DNA from: SAR86 cluster bacterium
GTDB lineage: Bacteria; Pseudomonadota; Gammaproteobacteria; Pseudomonadales; Azotimanducaceae
Direction: 5' to 3'
Assembly (NCBI GenBank): GCA_013204195.1
Contig: JABMOJ010000041.1
Location: forward strand, 1 to 5,201
Length of the DNA: 5,201 nt
A program made the position numbers and the translations under genes. Shown one piece after another: positions 1 through 5,201 of the stretch (positions are counted from its first letter, which is position 1; every line of letters begins with the position of its first letter). The notes under the pieces are model-generated. The model was not told the origin of the DNA. It saw only the letters and a program-made list of their open reading frames with translations, and ran no database searches.

Positions 1-426
1 ACCCGTATCACCACTGGTCGCACCCAAGATATTCACGCTATGACCGCGCTCATCAAGTATGTACTCGAACACGTTGCCCAAAAATTGCAGAGCGATATCC
101 TTAAAGGCCAAGGTCGGACCATGGAACAGTTCGAGCACATAATCTTCACCCAGCGGCACGATCGGGGTCACTGACGGCACCGAGAAGGTGTCGTAGCTGC
201 GCTCAATAATCTGTTGCAAGGCGGGCCGGGGAATATCGTCGATAAACCGGCTCATGACTTCCAGGGCTAACTGCGAATAGTTGTAGCCTCGCCAGGCATC
301 GAGCTCCGCACTCACATCAGGAATAGACTCGGGAACCAACAGGCCGCCATCATCGGCCAGCCCCATAAGAACCGCGTCCTTAAAACTGATGCCAGAAACG
401 CCACCCCTAGTACTTTGATACTTCAT
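1..426 (-). CDS. thrC: threonine synthase, N-terminal part (cut by window edge)
   Basis: Threonine synthase is a cytosolic PLP enzyme that converts O-phosphohomoserine and water to threonine and phosphate, the last step of threonine synthesis. Only the first 142 codons are present; the frame is open to the window edge, and the family is usually about 430-470 residues. The start MKYQSTRGG is the typical N-terminus, followed by FKDAVLMGLADDGGLLVPE (residues 15-33). The active-site block ELFHGPTLAFKD (99-110) contains the lysine expected to bind PLP, K109. GATSGDTG (135-142) begins the phosphate/PLP-binding loop. The start is ATG 424-426 with only a weak GGAT-type ribosome site about 10 nt upstream. 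hom (homoserine dehydrogenase), often directly upstream in gammaproteobacteria, is not there: the upstream neighbour is glnK after a 193-bp gap. No lesion is seen. Identification is very secure. Confidence 0.96.
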   Translation of the reverse strand, partial: MKYQSTRGGVSGISFKDAVLMGLADDGGLLVPESIPDVSAELDAWRGYNYSQLALEVMSRFIDDIPRPALQQIIERSYDTFSVPSVTPIVPLGEDYVLELFHGPTLAFKDIALQFLGNVFEYILDERGHSVNILGATSGDTG

Positions 427-457
427 GATAGATTCACTATCCAGAGACTAAAGCGGA

Positions 458-488
458 ATTATAGAAGAGGATTGTACTAGAGATACAA
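458..488 (-). promoter_or_regulatory. candidate sigma-70 promoter of thrC
   Basis: Read leftward, a perfect TATAAT lies at 463-458, which would start transcription near 451 and give a leader of about 25 nt. The best -35 is only a half match, TTGTAT at 488-483, with a long 19-bp spacer. A second possible -10, TACAAT at 476-471, overlaps it. The upstream part coincides with the inverted repeat ATTGTA-N7-TACAAT (471-489). The -10 is convincing by eye and the -35 is not, so an activator may be needed or the call may be wrong. Support comes from position: thrC begins after a gap with no cotranscribed gene close behind it. Confidence 0.4.
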
Positions 489-489
489 T
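471..489. repeat. inverted repeat ATTGTA-N7-TACAAT upstream of thrC
   Basis: Two perfect 6-bp arms (471-476 and 484-489) flank a 7-bp spacer. The dyad covers the -35/spacer region of the putative thrC promoter, where an operator would sit. A 6-bp palindrome pair can arise by chance, and I do not recognise the motif as the site of a particular regulator. Confidence 0.35.
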
Positions 490-619
490 GATCATTCAGA
501 ATAGCACGCATAACCCTCAGCGCCGAAGCTAACGCGCCTGCTTGGCACTGAGATCTGGGAAACCCAATTTACATTGCAGAAGACGAGTTACGCTCAGGCT
601 AGACGATATGACTGCCGCG

Positions 620-1101
<482 letters not shown>

Positions 1102-1103
1102 TT

Positions 1104-1193
1104 TCAGCTCTTTTCGGTCTCAATGCTGTCCTGGCTAAGACGCGCCTTAGTGGTAACAGCGCCGGCAACGATTAAGCAGATCCCAGGCTTCAC
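1104..1193 (-). CDS. speculative 29-residue leader ORF
   Basis: GTG at 1193-1191 opens a 29-codon frame (KPGICLIVAGAVTTKARLSQ and onward) ending at TGA 1106-1104, just 2 nt before the ATG of the 48-codon frame. No real ribosome site precedes it, and an in-frame TAG lies two codons upstream. A run such as ICLIVAGAV is hydrophobic but too short to call a membrane segment. It lies wholly in the predicted glnK leader. It may be a leader peptide or a chance frame; conservation in relatives would decide. Confidence 0.15.
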   Translation of the reverse strand: MKPGICLIVAGAVTTKARLSQDSIETEKS

Positions 1194-1224
1194 ACCCTAG
1201 CGCTAGACCTCTATGATTCATTAA

Positions 1225-1241
1225 AGCATCGACCGTGCCAA
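1225..1241 (-). promoter_or_regulatory. sigma-54 (RpoN) promoter facing glnK
   Basis: Read leftward the sequence is TTGGCACGGTCGATGCTT. It matches the -24/-12 consensus TGGCACG-N4-TTGCW with one mismatch (A for the first T of TTGC). The invariant GG (1239-1238) and GC (1227-1226) are exactly 10 bp apart. Transcription would begin near 1214 and run into glnK. Sigma-54 control is well established for glnK genes of enteric bacteria and many relatives, acting with phosphorylated NtrC under nitrogen limitation. The long distance to glnK (about 255 nt) is the odd part. Confidence 0.85.
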
Positions 1242-1305
1242 GCTACTAAAATCCATATATTTCATATAGATATAGGTTTCAGCGACTGCCAGACCAAGCC
1301 ACAAT

Positions 1306-1322
1306 CGCACCATAATAGTGCG
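1306..1322. promoter_or_regulatory. NtrC-type enhancer site
   Basis: The dyad CGCAC-CATAATA-GTGCG has perfect 5-bp arms and contains GCAC-N7-GTGC, the core of classical NtrC sites upstream of glnA. Its centre (1314) is about 100 bp upstream of the predicted sigma-54 start, a normal enhancer distance. No second clear copy was found nearby, although natural enhancers often have two. The call rests on motif plus position; ntrC itself is outside the window. Confidence 0.7.
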
Positions 1323-1484
1323 CTCTAGGTCCTAACGATAACCGCTAATGCGCTGTTAGGGCGCACAGCAACCGATAAGTTCTCGCAAAAATCGCACGCC
1401 AATTCGCTGCCCTGTCGCACAAGCGGTTGCCGGCACTCCCCGTACACTTGCGTCAATACTGCGCTCTTTTGGCTGACTTGACCC

Positions 1485-3002
1485 ATGACCTTCGCTATTA
1501 CTTACTCCCGAGCCCAAATTGGCATAGAAGCGCCGCTGATAACCGTCGAGGCCGATATTTCTCAAGGGCTTCCACAAATTCAGATTGTTGGTATGCCCGC
1601 CACCACGGTTAAGGAGGCAAAGGACCGAGTTAAATCAGCCATCGCTAATGTCGGACTAAAAACACCCAGTCGACGGGTTACTGTTAATCTCGCGCCAGCG
1701 GATTTACCCAAACAAGGTGGGCGTTATGATCTCGCTATCGCGGTTTCAATTCTCGCCGCCAACGGCGACCTGCCCCAAAATGCGCTGCAACAGTGCGAGT
1801 GGCTTGGGGAACTCGCACTGGACGGTCAACTACGCCCCGTCAATGGGGTCCTGCCTGCCGCTATACAGTCCGCCGCTGCAAATCGAGAATTGATCGTACC
1901 AACACTGAATGGTTCCGAAGCAAACCTAGCAGGCCCTACCAACGTCAGAGTGGCCAACAATCTTCTAGAAGTCATCGCTCACCTTAAAGGCTCCGCTATT
2001 CTACCTCGCCCAGAGACAATACCCATAACTTCCGAGGCGCAAGAGGATGCCGGCATCGCCGATGTCCGCGGTCAGCTTGTCGCCAAACGCGGGCTCGTGA
2101 TCGCCGCGGCTGGCAGTCACAACTTGATGTTTATTGGGCCGCCAGGCACCGGTAAAACCATGTTGGCGAATCGTCTGCGTAGCCTGCTACCACCATTATC
2201 GACCCAGGAAGCCTTAGAGGTAGCAGCGGTTCACTCGGTGTCAAATTACACATTTGATCCTCTAACGTGGGGTCAAAGACCCTTTAGGTCGCCCCATCAT
2301 ACGACTTCGTCAATTGCCTTGGTGGGGGGTAGCAGCCCACCTCGCCCAGGAGAAATTTCCCTGGCGCACAATGGCATCTTGTTTCTTGATGAGCTGCCTG
2401 AATTTTCCCGCCGAGTCCTTGAGGTACTGCGCGAGCCTCTGGAATCTGGCCATATCATGATAAGCCGAGCCCAATACCAAGTTTGTTATCCCGCCAGATT
2501 TCAACTAGTCGCCGCGATGAACGCTTGCCCCTGCGGCTCCTTTGGCGATATTCGGCAACCCTGTAATTGCAGTCAGGAACGCATTACCGCTTATCGAAAC
2601 CGGGTTTCTGGTCCACTATTGGATCGAATTGACCTGCATGTGTCTGTGCCAAGCCTGGAGCGCGGACTGCTATCCGACCCCGACTATTCGCCCGACATTA
2701 TGGCCCATGAAGTAGCCACAGCGCAGGTGCTGTCGGCAAGAAAATTAATGTTTGAGCGCGCGGGTAAGCCCAATGCCTACCTCAGCAGCGCGGAGGTATC
2801 TCGAGACTGCAAGCTATCCGAGGCTGACGGCAAGCTGATGGACAGAGCGATGGAAAAACTGGGACTTTCGGCACGAGGCTATTTTAAAGTATTGAAAATC
2901 GCCCGTACTATCGCTGACATGGCGGGCGCCGCCAATCTGGCGACCCCCCATCTGACCGAGGCCCTGGCGTTTCGCCAGCTCGATCGAAGCAGAACTATTT
3001 AG
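1485..3002 (+). CDS. comM: ComM/YifB-family AAA+ ATPase (Mg-chelatase-like)
   Basis: ComM is a hexameric AAA+ DNA motor that drives branch migration so that incoming single strands integrate during natural transformation; the Mg-chelatase family name reflects sequence likeness only. The 505-residue length is normal (about 500-510). The N-terminal Lon-S5-like domain carries GLPQIQIVGMPATTVKEAKDR and NLAPADLPKQGGRYDL. Walker A is GPPGTGKTM (218-226) and Walker B is GILFLDELPEF with D302/E303; FRSPHHTTSSIALVGG is a family block. A cysteine cluster CPCG (348-351) and CNC (360-362) is shared by many YifB proteins as I recall and could bind metal. SGPLLDRIDLHVSVP and the C-terminal Mg_chelatase_C domain (about 410-500) complete it. 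ATG 1485 is forced, since an in-frame TGA lies at 1479-1481; no clear ribosome site precedes it. Its 3' end overlaps the cytochrome gene by 8 bp. Confidence 0.95.
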   Translation: MTFAITYSRAQIGIEAPLITVEADISQGLPQIQIVGMPATTVKEAKDRVKSAIANVGLKTPSRRVTVNLAPADLPKQGGRYDLAIAVSILAANGDLPQNALQQCEWLGELALDGQLRPVNGVLPAAIQSAAANRELIVPTLNGSEANLAGPTNVRVANNLLEVIAHLKGSAILPRPETIPITSEAQEDAGIADVRGQLVAKRGLVIAAAGSHNLMFIGPPGTGKTMLANRLRSLLPPLSTQEALEVAAVHSVSNYTFDPLTWGQRPFRSPHHTTSSIALVGGSSPPRPGEISLAHNGILFLDELPEFSRRVLEVLREPLESGHIMISRAQYQVCYPARFQLVAAMNACPCGSFGDIRQPCNCSQERITAYRNRVSGPLLDRIDLHVSVPSLERGLLSDPDYSPDIMAHEVATAQVLSARKLMFERAGKPNAYLSSAEVSRDCKLSEADGKLMDRAMEKLGLSARGYFKVLKIARTIADMAGAANLATPHLTEALAFRQLDRSRTI

Positions 3003-3420
3003 ACTGTTCCACCATGAGATCGACGACGGCTTTGAGATCGTCGTCGGAACAGGTGAAGCACAAGCCTCGCGCCGGCATACCCGGAGCAATACCATTAAAT
3101 ATACTCGCGTACAGGGCGTCCATACCTTTGCTAATACGGGGCGCCCAGTCATCTTTATTGCCTAATTTTGGCGCGCCGGCAACACCGATGCTGTGACAAG
3201 TAGAACAGCTGGCCTTATAGATCGCGTCAGCGCCACCAGTGGCATTGGCGGCGGTGGCGATACCTGCTGTCGCCTGACCGCAGTCATCGCCTTGAAGGCA
3301 AACACTACCAGCCTTCTTGATCCGCGCGGTAATCTCATCTTCAATCGTGCTGGCACTTACGGTCTGCACTAACATCGCGGCTAGCAAGGCGATGGCCAAA
3401 AAGGCTTTTTCAATTTTCAC
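2995..3420 (-). CDS. cytochrome c5-type monoheme periplasmic protein
   Basis: This is a small c-type cytochrome that should shuttle electrons in the periplasm. Residues 1-23 form a signal peptide (MKIEKAF, hydrophobic AIALLAAMLV, cleavage near VSA-S). The heme motif is C72-S-T-C75-H76, with H76 the proximal ligand; the following GVAGAPKLGN is typical of the family. M115 in APGMPARG is the likely distal ligand. C121 and C124 (GLCFTCSDDDL) match the C-terminal cysteine pair of cytochrome c5. A further pair, C41 and C47, lies in an N-terminal extension (IKKAGSVCLQGDDC) seen in several gammaproteobacterial homologues. The 141-residue length fits the extended form. The start has an AGGAAG site 8 nt upstream. 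Its stop lies inside the end of comM. The redox partner cannot be named from this window. Confidence 0.93.
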   Translation of the reverse strand: MKIEKAFLAIALLAAMLVQTVSASTIEDEITARIKKAGSVCLQGDDCGQATAGIATAANATGGADAIYKASCSTCHSIGVAGAPKLGNKDDWAPRISKGMDALYASIFNGIAPGMPARGLCFTCSDDDLKAVVDLMVEQSK

Positions 3421-3458
3421 AACGATGGCTTCCTAGATCGAGGTTAACAACAGCGGCG

Positions 3459-3464
3459 ATTATA
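3459..3464 (-). promoter_or_regulatory. candidate -10 element of the cytochrome c5 gene
   Basis: Read leftward, a perfect TATAAT (3464-3459) lies about 40 nt before the cytochrome ATG, within the 82-bp gap behind the IMP dehydrogenase gene. At the -35 position is only a run of T residues (complement of the A tract 3479-3489), so the -35 match is poor. A start near 3452 would give a leader of about 30 nt containing the AGGAAG ribosome site. Confidence 0.4.
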
Positions 3465-3478
3465 CATGACCGCCCACT

Positions 3479-3489
3479 AAAAAAAAAAA
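3479..3489. repeat. 11-base poly-A tract (poly-T on the coding strand)
   Basis: Eleven uninterrupted A residues lie 14 bases past the IMP dehydrogenase stop and just upstream of the cytochrome -10. In the leftward transcript this is a long U run, as in an intrinsic terminator, but the preceding bases (GGACCCGTGTGCC) form no good stem. It may be a weak terminator of guaB or a slippery or bent tract in the cytochrome promoter. Confidence 0.6.
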
Positions 3490-3502
3490 CGGCACACGGG
3501 TC

Positions 3503-5038
3503 CTAGTTTGAATTTCCCCAGCGGCCATCATCAATCTCACGGCTGCGGTTAAACTGAAAGACGCTCGACGTACCACCCTCAACGACAGATTGCTCTGAGA
3601 CTAACGTCAGGATGGCCTGTTCACGAAATTGTTCGAGGTTTTCTGCGCCCACATTCACCATGGTACTGCGCAGCTTGAACAGGGTCGTTTCTAGCACTTC
3701 AGCCAAAGGACCCGCTAGCGGCACAAAAGCATCCACGCCTTCTTCGAACACCATTTTACGCGTGCTCATGCCTTCGCTGTAACGCTGCCAGTTCTGCGCT
3801 CGCAAGGTACCTTCACCCCAATAGGGCTTGTAGACTTGGCCGTTGATTGAGGTCTTTGGTGTTGGACTCTCTTCGGTGGTCGCAAAATAGCGTCCCATCA
3901 TCACAAAATCAGCCCCCATCGCCAGCGCGACGACTATTTGCGTATCATTGCCCAAACCACCATCGGAACAAATCGGGATATACCGCCCGGTTTCCTTAAA
4001 GTACGCATCACGGCGCTCTGACACTTCAAGTAACGCGGAAGCTTGGCCACGACCTACGCCTTTTTGCTCACGGGTAATGCAGATGGAGCCTCCACCAATA
4101 CCAACCTTGATGAAATCTACCCCCGGCCCTTGTACCAAGTAATCAAAGCCTTCAGCAGAAACCACATTGCCGCCACCAATGACGACGTCATCACCATAAT
4201 TGTCACGAATCCATTGAATGCCTTCCATCTGGTATTCGGTAAATCCGTCAGATGAATCGAAACACAAGGCGTCTGCACCGGCAGCGAGCAAGGCTGGGAC
4301 TCGCTCCCTGAAATCATGGGTGTTGATGGCTGCACCAACACATAGGCGTTTGGAGGCGTCCAGTAATTCATTGGGGTGGCGACGATGATCTTCATAATCT
4401 TTTTTGAAGACCAGCGCACTGAGATGACCCTGCGTGTCGACCACGGGCAAACAGTCCTTTTTGTGCCGATGTAGCAGCTCATTCGCCTCGCGCAGGCTGA
4501 TACCTTCCTCGCCATGAATCACGTCTTTAAACGGCGTCATATGCTCGCCAACAGTGTGGCTCAGATCGTCTTCGTAGACCCAAAAATCCTTGTCGGTGAT
4601 GATACCTTCCAGCTTGCCGGTCGCGCTGCCATCGTGAGTTACGGGCACTGTGGAATGACCTGTGCTGGCCATCAACGTCATCACCTCTTCCAGCGTCATA
4701 GAAGCGGTCGCATTGGAATCGCTTTGGACGAATCCGGCCTTATGGGCCTTGACCTGGCGAACCATTTCGGCCTGCGTGTCAATCGCCTGCGAACAGAAAA
4801 TGAAACTTAAGCCACCCTGGCGTGCCAACGCGATAGACAGGCTCGTGCCGGACACTGCTTGCATACAGGCTGACACAACAGGCACATTAATATGAAATCG
4901 CTTATCAGACGATTTGCCAAGCGCGGCCAGCGGCGTCCTCAGATCCACTAAGTCAGCTCTCTGACCCTTGCGTGTCAGCCGCGGAATCAATAAATACTCG
5001 GAAAAGGTACGGGAAATATCGTCTAGGATTTTCGCCAT
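3503..5038 (-). CDS. guaB: IMP dehydrogenase, divergent (Tritrichomonas-like) type
   Basis: IMP dehydrogenase oxidises IMP to XMP with NAD+, the committed step of guanine nucleotide synthesis, as a cytosolic tetramer. The 511 residues form a (beta/alpha)8 barrel interrupted by two CBS domains (about 107-215). The catalytic loop GGGSICITREQKG has C320 as nucleophile; common bacterial GuaB reads GSICTTR there. D261 in DSSDGF fits the NAD site, SDGG (358-361) and GRYF (382-385) the IMP phosphate region. WGEG (407-410) and WQRY (417-420) form the mobile flap with the catalytic R419/Y420. EEGVD (432-436) and the ending TLVSEQSVVEGG also fit. Blocks such as TFSEYLLIP, AGFVQSDSN and DFRERVPAL match my memory of the Tritrichomonas foetus enzyme better than E. 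coli GuaB. A GGAG site lies 6 nt before ATG 5038. guaA is not the next gene downstream. No key residue is missing. Confidence 0.92.
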   Translation of the reverse strand: MAKILDDISRTFSEYLLIPRLTRKGQRADLVDLRTPLAALGKSSDKRFHINVPVVSACMQAVSGTSLSIALARQGGLSFIFCSQAIDTQAEMVRQVKAHKAGFVQSDSNATASMTLEEVMTLMASTGHSTVPVTHDGSATGKLEGIITDKDFWVYEDDLSHTVGEHMTPFKDVIHGEEGISLREANELLHRHKKDCLPVVDTQGHLSALVFKKDYEDHRRHPNELLDASKRLCVGAAINTHDFRERVPALLAAGADALCFDSSDGFTEYQMEGIQWIRDNYGDDVVIGGGNVVSAEGFDYLVQGPGVDFIKVGIGGGSICITREQKGVGRGQASALLEVSERRDAYFKETGRYIPICSDGGLGNDTQIVVALAMGADFVMMGRYFATTEESPTPKTSINGQVYKPYWGEGTLRAQNWQRYSEGMSTRKMVFEEGVDAFVPLAGPLAEVLETTLFKLRSTMVNVGAENLEQFREQAILTLVSEQSVVEGGTSSVFQFNRSREIDDGRWGNSN

Positions 5039-5062
5039 TTAGTACTCCAAAATATGCGAAAC

Positions 5063-5086
5063 ACGGCCTGCGCCATAGCAGGCCGT
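5063..5086. terminator. 9-bp GC-rich hairpin upstream of guaB, terminator-like
   Basis: ACGGCCTGC (5063-5071) and GCAGGCCGT (5078-5086) are perfectly complementary around a 6-nt loop. Read leftward the stem is followed by a moderately T-rich stretch (GTTTCGCATATTTT); read rightward by TCTGGTTGTT. Neither tail is a clean U run. It could end a leftward gene whose stop may be at 5143-5145, or sit in the guaB leader about 14 nt upstream of its GGAG site. Confidence 0.5.
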
Positions 5087-5142
5087 TCTGGTTGTTCTCA
5101 GGATGATTGGGCAGGCGAGTGCGGAGGTTGCGGACAACAACA

Positions 5143-5201
5143 CTAGGTTACAACTGCATCGACCTCTATCATAGAAGCCGAAAAACCGATTGGATTTCGC
5201 C
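5143..5201 (-). CDS. possible C-terminal tail of a leftward gene (cut by window edge)
   Basis: The minus-strand frame from the right edge reads ...RNPIGFSASMIEVDAVVT and stops at TAG 5145-5143. Its composition is protein-like, and the ending (hydrophobic, MIEVDAVV) is loosely like the last strand of RidA/YjgF-type proteins. The hairpin 57 nt further on would suit its terminator. With only 18 codons visible, this is little more than a guess; another minus frame is also open from the edge. Confidence 0.2.
   Translation of the reverse strand, partial: RNPIGFSASMIEVDAVVT

Noticed and set aside
543..560. TTGGCAC on the plus strand, like a sigma-54 -24 element
   Set aside because: The position that should carry the -12 GC, 10 bp after the GG, reads TG, and no rightward gene follows.
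1356..1577. 73-codon minus-strand frame at the start of comM
   Set aside because: It largely overlaps the well-supported comM start on the opposite strand, has no recognisable product and lacks a ribosome site.
2814..3152. 112-codon minus-strand frame across the comM and cytochrome ends
   Set aside because: Both underlying stretches are explained by conserved proteins in other frames; this frame has no domain features.
3490..3502. Stem preceding the poly-T tract as a full intrinsic terminator for guaB
   Set aside because: Pairing attempts in GGACCCGTGTGCC and in the end of guaB give at most 3-4 bp, so the terminator call is left uncertain.
4117..4515. 132-codon minus-strand frame inside guaB
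   Set aside because: It is a shifted-frame shadow of the conserved IMP dehydrogenase barrel and CBS region, rich in chance Cys, Met and Trp.
4514..4895. 98- and 77-codon plus-strand frames opposite the guaB N-terminal half
   Set aside because: They are antisense to clearly conserved guaB codons and show no family motif.
5039..5201. Minus-strand frame open from the right edge to a TAA that abuts the guaB ATG
   Set aside because: It runs through the GC hairpin and the guaB ribosome site and reads as a Cys/Arg-rich chance peptide; the frame ending at 5143 is a better candidate tail.

Overview
The window looks like chromosomal housekeeping DNA from a gammaproteobacterium, probably an environmental or marine relative of the pseudomonad/cellvibrionad lineages. 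The reasons are a Pseudomonas-like GlnK, a full-length ComM beside glnK (I recall Pseudomonas also having comM close to glnK-amtB), a cytochrome c5 with the typical extra cysteine pair, and a sigma-54/NtrC promoter layout. By eye the base composition is balanced, and no mobile element, tRNA, rRNA or CRISPR array is visible. This lineage call is an inference; nothing in the window fixes the genus.

Layout from left to right. Positions 1-426 (minus) hold the first 142 codons of thrC (threonine synthase), cut by the window edge. Positions 427-619 are a spacer with a plausible thrC promoter and a small dyad. Positions 620-958 (minus) are glnK, a PII signal protein. Positions 959-1484 are a 526-bp divergent intergenic region. 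It contains an excellent sigma-54 promoter (about 1225-1241) facing glnK, an NtrC-type dyad about 100 bp upstream of it, and a long leader of about 255 nt. The leader carries a hairpin touching the glnK ribosome binding site, a short direct repeat with mutually exclusive pairing options, and two tiny ORFs. Positions 1485-3002 (plus) are comM. Positions 2995-3420 (minus) are a periplasmic cytochrome c5 that overlaps comM tail to tail by 8 bp. Positions 3503-5038 (minus) are a 511-residue IMP dehydrogenase with two CBS domains, preceded by a 9-bp GC-rich hairpin. Positions 5143-5201 may be the last codons of another leftward gene.

How the genes relate. glnK reads nitrogen status and thrC makes an amino acid; both point left, but each appears to have its own promoter. 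comM is a recombination motor for natural transformation. The cytochrome and the IMP dehydrogenase also point left and have their own ribosome binding sites. There is no obvious single pathway or operon. The parts that deserve attention are the control region and leader of glnK, the absence of amtB next to glnK, and the unusual IMP dehydrogenase, which resembles the Tritrichomonas foetus-type enzyme more than the common bacterial GuaB.
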